Below are positions 1 through 11,570 of a stretch of DNA of 64,000 bases, in pieces. The translations under genes and the position numbers were made by a program. How positions within the stretch are numbered: the first letter of the stretch is position 1; each line of letters opens with the position of its first letter. Location: contig JAYJMM010000118.1 of the NCBI GenBank assembly GCA_037349105.1, positions 3,653,501-3,717,500 on the forward strand. Direction: 5' to 3'. The notes beneath the pieces are model-generated. The model had not been told where the DNA came from. It did no database searches and worked only from the letters and a program-made list of their open reading frames with translations. The stretch comes from Limnomonas spitsbergensis (taxonomy: Eukaryota; Chlorophyta; Chlorophyceae; Chlamydomonadales).

Positions 1-1149
1 GCCATCTGTTCGGCTGTAGCACGAGGTAGGCTACTATGCTGATGCTGATTCTGGAGCTGATGTTCATGTTGGTGCTGGTGACGATGCTGATGCTGACATT
101 GCTACTTGTGCTGGTGCTGATGCTGATGCTGATTCCAGTCTCATGTCGATGCCAATGCTCAGGCTCAGCCTCACCTTCAACCTTAAATACCTGAGCCCCA
201 CACCTTCAGCCCTACTCTGATGTGACCTTGAACCTACGTTCCCAGGGGCTAGTCTATCAAGAAATTATTGACCCTAAATCCTTGACCCTAAAGCAAATTT
301 GCCTTCACCCGTTTTGTCTGATGTACATCCTGGTGTGGAACTGGGTCAACAATATTACGCACGTCCTGATGTACAACATGATGTACAACCATACAAATTG
401 ATTTGTTCTTCGGCAGGTATTTTTCCTGATGGCCTGGCGCAGCAGCTGGGCTTACCATGGTTACTTCAGCTGTTGAGGTCCTTCTGTTCAGTGCTGGTGG
501 TGTGCTGGCAACAACGGCGGCAGCGGCCTCATCTGCCCCTTTCGTCTCCAATTCAGAGGGCTGGGCCCTCCCACCAGGCCAAGGACCTCTAAGTTGATCG
601 GAGGCCAGCTGCTAGGCCATCCTGGCCGTCCTGAGGGGTCTGATGCTAGCGGAGGGCCTGCCAGCAAGGTATGTCGGCAAAGAGGGGCACTCGCCTGAAA
701 CAACTAATATGCCCTGAGGTGTGGATAAAGGGAACCATCTGTTCGGCTGTAGCACGAGGTAGGCTACTATGCTGATGTTGATTCTGGAGCTGATGTTGAT
801 GTTGGTGCTGGTGATGATTCTGATGCTGACATTGCTACGTGTGCTGGTGCTGATGCTGATGCTGATTCCAGTCTCATGTCGATGCCAATGCTCAGGCTCA
901 GCCTCACCTTCAACCTTGAATACCTGAGCCCCACACCTTCAGCCCTACTCTGATGTGACCTTGAACCTACGTTCCCAAGGGCTGGACTGTCAAGAAATTC
1001 TTGACCCTAAATCCTTGACCCTAAAGCAAAATTTTCATCACCCGTTTTGTCTGATGTACATCCTGGTGTGGAACTGGGTCAACAATAGTACGCACATCCT
1101 GATGTACAACATGATGTTCAACCATACGAATTGATTTGTTTTTCCGCAG

Positions 1150-1401
1150 GTATTTTTCCTGATGGCCTGGTGCATCAGCAAGGCTTGCCATGGTTACTTC
1201 AGCTGCTGCTGTCCTTCTGTTCAGTGCTGGTGGCGTGCTAGCAACAACGGTGGCAGCGGCCTCATCTGCCCCTTTCGTCTCCAACTCGGAGGGCTGGGCC
1301 CTCTCACCAGGCCAAGGACCTCTAAGTTGATCGGAGGCCAGCTGCTAGGCCATCCTTGCCGTCCTGAGGGGTCTGATGCTAGCGGAGGGCCTGCCAGCAA
1401 G
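1150..1401 (+). other. Exon-like 252-nt block, A2 type (representative)
   Basis: A pyrimidine-rich tract ending in CCGCAG precedes the block and CAAG|GTATGT follows it; these match the consensus 3' and 5' splice sites of eukaryotic introns. The block is 252 nt, a multiple of three, and in A2 monomers one frame is open from end to end (84 codons) and cysteine/tryptophan-rich at its start. Other open A2 copies include 12720-12971. The A1 version has TGA in the same frame (CTG TTG AGG read as TGT TGA GGT) and the TTTAG version of B has TAG. Whether it is ever spliced is unknown; this may be chance preserved by repetition. Confidence 0.35.
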
Positions 1402-1500
1402 GTATGTCGGCAAAGAGGGGCACTCGCCTGAAAAAACGAATATGCCCTGAGGTGTGGATAAAGGGAGCCATCTGTTCGGCTGTAGCACTAGGTAGGCTAC

Positions 1501-1645
1501 TATGCTGATGCTGATTCTGGAGCTGATGTTGATGTTGGTGCTGGTGATGATGCTGATGCTGACATTGCTACGTGTGCTGGTGCTGATGCTGATGCTGACA
1601 TTGCTACGGGTGCTGGTGCTGATGCTGATGCTGATTCCAGTCTCA
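1501..1645. repeat. GCTGAT hexamer-rich segment with 36-bp duplication (representative)
   Basis: Each monomer holds about 100-140 bp rich in GCTGAT/GATGCT hexamers and GGTGCTG. In B monomers such as this one a 36-bp block ending in GACATTGCTACGTGTGCTGG occurs twice in tandem; A and C monomers have it once. Because the unit length is a multiple of three, every frame stays open, giving Leu/Met-rich and Ser/Ala/Pro-rich spurious peptides on the two strands. No function is indicated. Confidence 0.85.
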
Positions 1646-3654
1646 TGTCGATGCCAATGCTCAGGCTCAGCCTCACCTTCAACCTTGAATACCTGAGCCC
1701 CACACCTTCAGCCCTACTCTGATGTGACCTTGAACCTACGTTCCCAGGGGCTGGACTGTCAATAATTTATTGACCCTACATGTCTGGTGTGGAAGTGGGT
1801 CAACAATATTACGCACATCCTGATGTACAACATGATGTACAACCATACAAATTGATTTGTTCTTCCGCAGGTATTTTACCTGTTGGCCTGGTGCAGCAGC
1901 TGGGCTTGCCATGGTTACTTCAGCTGCTGCTGTCCTTCTGTTTAGTGCTGGTGGCGTGCTGCCAACAACGGCGGCAGCGGCCCCATCTGCCCCTTTCGTC
2001 TCCAACTCAGAGGGCTGGGCCCTCCCACCAGGCCAAGGACCTCCAAGTTGATCGGAGGCCAGCTGCTAGGCCATCCTGGCCGTCCTGAGGGGTCTGATGC
2101 TAGCAGAGGGCCTGCCAGCAAGGTATGTCGGCAAAGAGGGGCACTCGCCTGAAACAACTAATATGCCCTGAGGTGTGGATAAGGGGAGCCATCTGTTCGG
2201 CTGTAGCACGAGGTAGGCTACTATGCTGATGTTGATTCTGGAGCTGATGTTGATGTTGGTGCTGGTGACGATGCTGATGCTGACATTGCTACTTGTGCTG
2301 GTGCTGATGCTGATGCTGATTCCAGTCTCATGTCGATGCCAATGCTCAGGCTCAGCCTCACCTTCAACCTTAAATACCTGAGCCCCACACCTTCAGCCCT
2401 ACTCTGATGTGACCTTGAACCTACGTTCCCAGGGGCTAGTCTATCAAGAAATTATTGACCCTAAATCCTTGACCCTAAAGCAAATTTGCCTTCACCCGTT
2501 TTGTCTGATGTACATCCTGGTGTGGAACTGGGTCAACAATATTACGCACGTCCTGATGTACAACATGATGTACAACCATACAAATTGATTTGTTCTTCGG
2601 CAGGTATTTTTCCTGATGGCCTGGCGCAGCAGCTGGGCTTACCATGGTTACTTCAGCTGTTGAGGTCCTTCTGTTCAGTGCTGGTGGCGTGCTGGCAGCA
2701 ACGGTGGCAGCGGCCTCATCTGCCCCTTTCGTCTCCAACTCAGAGGGCTGGGCCCTCCCACCAGGCCAAGGACCTCCAAGTTGATCGGAGGCCAGCTGCT
2801 AGGCCATCCTTGCCGTCCTGAGGGGTCTGATGCTAGCGGAGGGCCTGCCAGCAAGGTATGTCGGCAAAGAGGGGCACTCGCCTGAAACAACTAATATGCC
2901 CTGAGGTGTGGATAAAGGGAACCATCTGTTTGGCTGTAGCACGAGGTAGGCTACTATGCTGATGTTGATTCTGGAGCTGATGTTGATGTTGGTGCTGGTG
3001 ATGATTCTGATGCTGACATTGCTACTTGTGCTGGTGCTGATGCTGATGCTGATTCCAGTCTCATGTCGATGCCAATGCTCAGGCTCAGCCTCACCTTCAA
3101 CCTTGAATACCTGAGCCCCACACCTTCAGCCCTACTCTGATGTGACCTTGAACCTACGTTCCCAAGGGCTGGACTGTCAAGAAATTATTGACCCTAAATC
3201 CTTGACCCTAAAGCAAATTTTCATCACCCGTTTTGTCTGATGTACATCCTGGTGTGGAACTGGGTCAACAATATTACGCACGTCCTGATGTACAACATGA
3301 TGTACAACCATACAAATTGATTTGTTCTTCCGCAGGTTTTTTTCCCCTGATGGCCTGGTGCAGCAGCTGGGCTTGCCATGGTTACTTCAGCTGCTGCTGT
3401 CCTTCTGTTCAGTGCTGGTGGTGTGCTGGCAACAACGGCGGCAGCGGCCCCATCTGCCCCTTTCGTCTCCAACTCGGAGGGCTGGGCCCTCCCACCATGC
3501 CAAGGACCTCAAAGTTGATCGGAGGCCAGCTGCTAGGCCATCCTTGCCGTCCTGAGGGGTCTGATGCTAGCTGAGGGCCTGCCAGCAAGGTACGTCGGCA
3601 AAGAGGGGCACTCGCCTGAAACAACTAAAATGCCCTGAGGTGTGGATAAAGGGA

Positions 3655-6517
3655 GCCATCTGTTCGGCTGTAGCACTAGGTAGGCTACTATGCTGATGCT
3701 GATTCTGGAGCTGATGTTGATGTTGGTGCTGGTGATGATGCTGATGCTGACATTGCTACGTGTGCTGGTGCTGATGCTGATGCTGACATTGCTACGTGTG
3801 CTGGTGCTGATGCTGATGCTGATTCCAGTCTCATGTCGATGCCAATGCTCAGGCTCAGCCTCACCTTCAACCTTGAATACCTGAGCCCCACACCTTCAGC
3901 CCTACTCTGATGTGACCTTGAACCTACGTTCCCGGGGGCTGGACTGTCAAGAATTTATTGACCCTACATGTCTGGTGTGGAAGTGGGTCAACAATATTAC
4001 GCACATCCTGATGTACAACATGATGTACAACCATACAAATTGATTTGTTCTTCCGCAGGTATTTTACCTGTTGGCCTGGTGCAGCAGCTGGGCTTGCCAT
4101 GGTTACTTCAGCTGCTGCTGTCCTTCTGTTTAGTGCTGGTGGCGTGCTGCCAACAACGGCGGCAGCGGCCCCATCTGCCCCTTTCGTCTCCAACTCAGAG
4201 GGCTGGGCCCTCCCACCAGGCCAAGGACCTCCAAGTTGATCGGAGGCCAGCTGCTAGGCCATCCTGGCCGTCCTGAGGGGTCTGATGCTAGCAGAGGGCC
4301 TGCCAGCAAGGTATGTCGGCAAAGAGGGGCACTCGCCTGAAACAACTAATATGCCCTGAGGTGTGGATAAGGGGAGCCATCTGTTCGGCTGTAGCACGAG
4401 GTAGGCTACTATGCTGATGCTGATTCTGGAGCTGATGTTGATGTTGGTGCTGGTGACAATGCTGATGCTGACATTGCTACGTGTGCTGGTGCTGATGCTG
4501 ATGCTGATTCCAGTCTCATGTCGATGCCAATGCTCAGGCTCAGCCTCACCTTCAACCTTGAATACCTGAGCCCCACACCTTCAGCCCTACTCTGATGTGA
4601 CCTTGAACCTACGTTCCCAGGGGCTGGACTGTCAATAATTTATTGACCCTACATGTCTGGTGTGGAAGTGGGTCAACAATATTACGCACATCCTGATGTA
4701 CAACATGATGTACAACCATACAAATTGATTTGTTCTTCCGCAGGTATTTTACCTGTTGGCCTGGTGCAGCAGCTGGGCTTGCCATGGTTACTTCAGCTGC
4801 TGCTGTCCTTCTGTTTAGTGCTGGTGGCGTGCTGCCAACAACGGCGGCAGCGGCCTCATCTGCCCCTTTCGTCTCCAACTCAGAGGGCTGGGCCCTCCCA
4901 CCAGGCCAAGGACCTCCAAGTTGATCGGAGGCCAGCTGCTAGGCCATCCTGGCCGTCCTGAGGGGTCTGATGCTAGCGGAGGGCCTGCCAGCAAGGTATG
5001 TCGGCAAAGAGGGGCACTCGCCTGAAACAACTAATATGCCCTGAGGTGTGGATAAGGGGAGCCATCTGTTCGGCTGTAGCACGAGGTAGGCTACTATGCT
5101 GATGCTGATTCTGGAGCTGATGTTCATGTTGGTGCTGGTGACGATGCTGATGCTGACATTGCTACTTGTGCTGGTGCTGATGCTGATGCTGATTCCAGTC
5201 TCATGTCGATGCCAATGCTCAGGCTCAGCCTCACCTTCAACCTTAAATACCTGAGCCCCACACCTTCAGCCCTACTCTGATGTGACCTTGAACCTACGTT
5301 CCCAAGGGCTGGACTGTCAAGAAATTATTGACCCTAAATCCTTGACCCTAAAGCAAATTTCCCTTCACCCGTTTTGTCTGATGTACATCCTGGTGTGGAA
5401 CTGGGTCAACAATATTACGCACGTCCTGATGTACAACATGATGTACAACCATACAAATTGATTTGTTCTTCCGCAGGTTTTTTTCCCCTGATGGCCTGGT
5501 GCAGCAGCTGGGCTTGCCATGGTTACTTCAGCTGCTGCTGTCCTTCTGTTCAGTGCTGGTGGTGTGCTGGCAACAACGGCGGCAGCGGCCCCATCTGCCC
5601 CTTTCGTCTCCAACTCGGAGGGCTGGGCCCTCCCACCATGCCAAGGACCTCAAAGTTGATCGGAGGCCAGCTGCTAGGCCATCCTTGCCGTCCTGAGGGG
5701 TCTGATGCTAGCGGAGGGCCTCCCAGCAAGGTACGTCGGCAAAGAGGGGCACTCGCCTGAAACAACTAAAATGCCCTGAGGTGTGGATAAAGGGAGCCAT
5801 CTGTTCGGCTGTAGCACGAGGTAGGCTACTATCCTAATGCTGATTCTGGAGCTGATGTTGATGTTGGTGCTGGTGATGATGCTGATGCTGACATTGCTAC
5901 GTGTGCTGGTGCTGATGCTGATGCTGACATTGCTACGTGTGCTGGTGCTGATGCTGATGCTGATTCCAGTCTCATGTCGATGCCAATGCTCAGGCTCAGC
6001 CTCACCTTCAACCTTGAATACCTGAGCCCCACACCTTCAGCCCTACTCTGATGTGACCTTGAACCTACGTTCCCAGGGGCTGGACTGTCAAGAATTTTTT
6101 TGACCCTACATGTCTGGTGTGGAAGTGGGTCAACAATATTACGCACATCCTGATGTACAACATGATGTACAACCATACAAATTGATTTGTTCTTCCGCAG
6201 GTATTTTACCTGTTGGCCTGGTGCAGCAGCTGGGCTTGCCATGGTTACTTCAGCTGCTGCTGTCCTTCTGTTTAGTGCTGGTGGCGTGCTGCCAACAACG
6301 GCGGCAGCGGCCTCATCTGCCCCTTTCGTCTCCAACTCAGAGGGCTGGGCCCTCCCACCAGGCCAAGGACCTCCAAGTTGATCGGAGGCCAGCTGCTAGG
6401 CCATCCTGGCCGTCCTGAGGGGTCTGATGCTAGCGGAGGGCCTGCCAGCAAGGTATGTCGGCAAAGAGGGGCACTCGCCTGAAACGACTAATATGCCCTG
6501 AGGTGTGGATAAGGGGA
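3655..6517. repeat. Four-monomer block B-C-A3-B, copy 1
   Basis: Monomers starting 3655, 4376, 5061 and 5796 form the order B (721), C (685), A3 (735), B (722). The same order with the same lengths recurs exactly 5053 bp downstream. A3 monomers are recognised by a T-run followed by CCCCTGATGG just after the acceptor-like CAG. The A3-B pair (about 1457 bp) is itself repeated at once, at 6518-7974. Confidence 0.85.
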
Positions 6518-7657
6518 GCCATCTGTTCGGCTGTAGCACGAGGTAGGCTACTATGCTGATGCTGATTCTGGAGCTGATGTTCATGTTGGTGCTGGTGACG
6601 ATGCTGATGCTGACATTGCTACTTGTGCTGGTGCTGATGCTGATGCTGATTCCAGTCTCATGTCGATGCCAATGCTCAGGCTCAGCCTCACCTTCAACCT
6701 TAAATACCTGAGCCCCACACCTTCAGCCCTACTCTGATGTGACCTTGAACCTACGTTCCCAAGGGCTGGACTGTCAAGAAATTATTGACCCTAAATCCTT
6801 GACCCTAAAGCAAATTTCCCTTCACCCGTTTTGTCTGATGTACATCCTGGTGTGGAACTGGGTCAACAATATTACGCACGTCCTGATGTACAACATGATG
6901 TACAACCATACAAATTGATTTGTTCTTCCGCAGGTTTTTTTCCCCTGATGGCCTGGTGCAGCAGCTGGGCTTGCCATGGTTACTTCAGCTGCTGCTGTCC
7001 TTCTGTTCAGTGCTGGTGGTGTGCTGGCAACAACGGCGGCAGCGGCCCCATCTGCCCCTTTCGTCTCCAACTCGGAGGGCTGGGCCCTCCCACCATGCCA
7101 AGGACCTCAAAGTTGATCGGAGGCCAGCTGCTAGGCCATCCTTGCCGTCCTGAGGGGTCTGATGCTAGCTGAGGGCCTGCCAGCAAGGTACGTCGGCAAA
7201 GAGGGGCACTCGCCTGAAACAACTAAAATGCCCTGAGGTGTGGATAAAGGGAGCCATCTGTTCGGCTGTAGCACGAGGTAGGCTACTATCCTAATGCTGA
7301 TCCTGGAGCTGATGTTGATGTTGGTGCTGGTGATGATGCTGATGCTGACATTGCTACGTGTGCTGGTGCTGATGCTGATGCTGACATTGCTACGTGTGCT
7401 GGTGCTGATGCTGATGCTGATTCCAGTCTCATGTCGATGCCAATGCTCAGGCTCAGCCTCACCTTCAACCTTGAATACCTGAGCCCCACACCTTCAGCCC
7501 TACTCTGATGTGACCTTGAACCTACGTTCCCAGGGGCTGGACTGTCAAGAATTTTTTTGACCCTACATGTCTGGTGTGGAAGTGGGTCAACAATATTACG
7601 CACATCCTGATGTACAACATGATGTACAACCATACAAATTGATTTGTTCTTCCGCAG

Positions 7658-7909
7658 GTATTTTACCTGTTGGCCTGGTGCAGCAGCTGGGCTTGCCATG
7701 GTTACTTCAGCTGCTGCTGTCCTTCTGTTCAGTGCTGGTGGTGTGCTGGCAACAACGGCGGCAGCGGCCCCATCTGCCCCTTTTGTCTCCAACTCAGAGG
7801 GCTGGGCCCTTCCACCAGGCCAAGGACCTCCAAGTTGATCGGAGGCCAGCTGCTAGGCCATCCTGGCCGTCCTGAGGGGTCTGATGCTAGCGGAGGGCCT
7901 GCCAGCAAG
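7658..7909 (+). other. Exon-like 252-nt block, open B type (representative)
   Basis: The same splice-like borders (TTCTTCCGCAG before, CAAG|GTATGT after) and the same 252-nt length as the A2 version. This B monomer has CTGTTCAG rather than CTGTTTAG, so the phase-0 frame is uninterrupted. Comparable open B copies occur at 11254-11505 and in the B monomers from 28349 onward. In A3 monomers the T-run lengthens the block by about 2 nt and the donor reads GTACGT. Confidence 0.33.
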
Positions 7910-8707
7910 GTATGTCGGCAAAGAGGGGCACTCGCCTGAAACAACTAATATGCCCTGAGGTGTGGATAAGGGGAGCCATCTGTTCGGCTGTAGCACGAGG
8001 TAGGCTACTATGCTGATGCTGATTCTGGAGCTGATGTTGATGTTGGTGCTGGTGACGATGCTGATGCTGACATTGCTACTTGTGCTGGTGCTGATGCTGA
8101 TGCTGATTCCAGTCTCATGTCGATGCCAATGCTCAGGCTCAGCCTCACCTTCAACCTTGAATACCTGAGCCCCACACCTTCAGCCCTACTCTGATGTGAC
8201 CTTGAACCTACGTTCCCAGGGGCTAGTCTATCAAGAAATTCTTGACCCTAAATCCTTGACCCTAAAGCAAATTTGCCTTCACCCGTTTTGTCTGATGTAC
8301 ATCCTGGTGTGGAACTGGGTCAACAATATTACGCACGTCCTGATGTACAACATGATGTACAACCATACAAATTGATTTGTTCTTCGGCAGGTATTTTTCC
8401 TGATGGCCTGGCGCAGCAGCTGGGCTTACCATGGTTACTTCAGCTGTTGAGGTCCTTCTGTTCAGTGCTGGTGGTGTGCTGGCAACAACGGCGGCAGCGG
8501 CCTCATCTGCCCCTTTCGTCTCCAACTCAGAGGGCTGGGCCCTCCCACCAGGCCAAGGACCTCTAAGTTGATCGGAGGCCAGCTGCTAGGCCATCCTTGC
8601 CGTCCTGAGGGGTCTGATGCTAGCTGAGGGCCTGCCAGCAAGGTACGTCGGCAAAGAGGGGCACTCGCCTGAAACAACTAAAATGCCCTGAGGTGTGGAT
8701 AAAGGGA

Positions 8708-11570
8708 GCCATCTGTTCGGCTGTAGCACTAGGTAGGCTACTATGCTGATGCTGATTCTGGAGCTGATGTTGATGTTGGTGCTGGTGATGATGCTGATGC
8801 TGACATTGCTACGTGTGCTGGTGCTGATGCTGATGCTGACATTGCTACGTGTGCTGGTGCTGATGCTGATGCTGATTCCAGTCTCATGTCGATGCCAATG
8901 CTCAGGCTCAGCCTCACCTTCAACCTTGAATACCTGAGCCCCACACCTTCAGCCCTACTCTGATGTGACCTTGAACCTACGTTCCCAGGGGCTGGACTGT
9001 CAAGAATTTATTGACCCTACATGTCTGGTGTGGAAGTGGGTCAACAATATTACGCACATCCTGATGTACAACATGATGTACAACCATACAAATTGATTTG
9101 TTCTTCCGCAGGTATTTTACCTGTTGGCCTGGTGCAGCAGCTGGGCTTGCCATGGTTACTTCAGCTGCTGCTGTCCTTCTGTTTAGTGCTGGTGGCGTGC
9201 TGCCAACAACGGCGGCAGCGGCCCCATCTGCCCCTTTCGTCTCCAACTCAGAGGGCTGGGCCCTCCCACCAGGCCAAGGACCTCCAAGTTGATCGGAGGC
9301 CAGCTGCTAGGCCATCCTGGCCGTCCTGAGGGGTCTGATGCTAGCAGAGGGCCTGCCAGCAAGGTATGTCGGCAAAGAGGGGCACTCGCCTGAAACAACT
9401 AATATGCCCTGAGGTGTGGATAAGGGGAGCCATCTGTTCGGCTGTAGCACGAGGTAGGCTACTATGCTGATGCTGATTCTGGAGCTGATGTTGATGTTGG
9501 TGCTGGTGACAATGCTGATGCTGACATTGCTACGTGTGCTGGTGCTGATGCTGATGCTGATTCCAGTCTCATGTCGATGCCAATGCTCAGGCTCAGCCTC
9601 ACCTTCAACCTTGAATACCTGAGCCCCACACCTTCAGCCCTACTCTGATGTGACCTTGAACCTACGTTCCCAGGGGCTGGACTGTCAATAATTTATTGAC
9701 CCTACATGTCTGGTGTGGAAGTGGGTCAACAATATTACGCACATCCTGATGTACAACATGATGTACAACCATACAAATTGATTTGTTCTTCCGCAGGTAT
9801 TTTACCTGTTGGCCTGGTGCAGCAGCTGGGCTTGCCATGGTTACTTCAGCTGCTGCTGTCCTTCTGTTTAGTGCTGGTGGCGTGCTGCCAACAACGGCGG
9901 CAGCGGCCTCATCTGCCCCTTTCGTCTCCAACTCAGAGGGCTGGGCCCTCCCACCAGGCCAAGGACCTCCAAGTTGATCGGAGGCCAGCTGCTAGGCCAT
10001 CCTGGCCGTCCTGAGGGGTCTGATGCTAGCGGAGGGCCTGCCAGCAAGGTATGTCGGCAAAGAGGGGCACTCGCCTGAAACAACTAATATGCCCTGAGGT
10101 GTGGATAAGGGGAGCCATCTGTTCGGCTGTAGCACGAGGTAGGCTACTATGCTGATGCTGATTCTGGAGCTGATGTTCATGTTGGTGCTGGTGACGATGC
10201 TGATGCTGACATTGCTACTTGTGCTGGTGCTGATGCTGATGCTGATTCCAGTCTCATGTCGATGCCAATGCTCAGGCTCAGCCTCACCTTCAACCTTAAA
10301 TACCTGAGCCCCACACCTTCAGCCCTACTCTGATGTGACCTTGAACCTACGTTCCCAAGGGCTGGACTGTCAAGAAATTATTGACCCTAAATCCTTGACC
10401 CTAAAGCAAATTTCCCTTCACCCGTTTTGTCTGATGTACATCCTGGTGTGGAACTGGGTCAACAATATTACGCACGTCCTGATGTACAACATGATGTACA
10501 ACCATACAAATTGATTTGTTCTTCCGCAGGTTTTTTTCCCCTGATGGCCTGGTGCAGCAGCTGGGCTTGCCATGGTTACTTCAGCTGCTGCTGTCCTTCT
10601 GTTCAGTGCTGGTGGTGTGCTGGCAACAACGGCGGCAGCGGCCCCATCTGCCCCTTTCGTCTCCAACTCGGAGGGCTGGGCCCTCCCACCATGCCAAGGA
10701 CCTCAAAGTTGATCGGAGGCCAGCTGCTAGGCCATCCTTGCCGTCCTGAGGGGTCTGATGCTAGCTGAGGGCCTGCCAGCAAGGTACGTCGGCAAAGAGG
10801 GGCACTCGCCTGAAACAACTAAAATGCCCTGAGGTGTGGATAAAGGGAGCCATCTGTTCGGCTGTAGCACGAGGTAGGCTACTATCCTAATGCTGATTCT
10901 GGAGCTGATGTTGATGTTGGTGCTGGTGATGATTCTGATGCTGACATTGCTACGTGTGCTGGTGCTGATGCTGATGCTGACATTGCTACGTGTGCTGGTG
11001 CTGATGCTGATGCTGATTCCAGTCTCATGTCGATGCCAATGCTCAGGCTCAGCCTCACCTTCAACCTTGAATACCTGAGCCCCACACCTTCAGCCCTACT
11101 CTGATGTGACCTTGAACCTACGTTCCCAGGGGCTGGACTGTCAAGAATTTTTTTGACCCTACATGTCTGGTGTGGAAGTGGGTCAACAATATTACGCACA
11201 TCCTGATGTACAACATGATGTACAACCATACAAATTGATTTGTTCTTCCGCAGGTATTTTACCTGTTGGCCTGGTGCAGCAGCTGGGCTTGCCATGGTTA
11301 CTTCAGCTGCTGCTGTCCTTCTGTTCAGTGCTGGTGGTGTGCTGGCAACAACGGCGGCAGCGGCCCCATCTGCCCCTTTTGTCTCCAACTCAGAGGGCTG
11401 GGCCCTCCCACCAGGCCAAGGACCTCCAAGTTGATCGGAGGCCAGCTGCTAGGCCATCCTGGCCGTCCTGAGGGGTCTGATGCTAGCGGAGGGCCTGCCA
11501 GCAAGGTATGTCGGCAAAGAGGGGCACTCGCCTGAAACAACTAATATGCCCTGAGGTGTGGATAAGGGGA
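8708..11570. repeat. Four-monomer block B-C-A3-B, copy 2
   Basis: Counterpart of the block at 3655-6517 at a constant offset of 5053 bp through all four monomers (8708, 9429, 10114, 10849). Only scattered substitutions separate the copies, for example CTGTTTAG versus CTGTTCAG in the last monomer. Inferred to be a segmental duplication within the array by unequal exchange or a similar process. Confidence 0.85.

Noticed and set aside
288..551. Recurrent minus-strand 87- to 168-codon frames starting METKGAD in each satellite monomer
   Set aside because: They recur only because the monomer recurs. Products differ in C-terminal frame between monomer types, composition is low-complexity Ala/Pro, and no family motif is visible.
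1502..1696. Leu/Met-rich hydrophobic peptide (MLMLILELMLML) that could pass for a membrane segment
   Set aside because: It is the translation of a GCTGAT hexamer repeat; the other strand gives an equally open Ser/Ala/Pro peptide.
1780..2088. Plus-strand 102-codon frame (MSGVEVGQQYYAHPDVQ) with a passing likeness to the start of NTF2-like domains
   Set aside because: The resemblance covers only a few residues (VGQQYY), the rest does not follow the fold, and frames break in other monomer types. Kept only as a satellite by-product.
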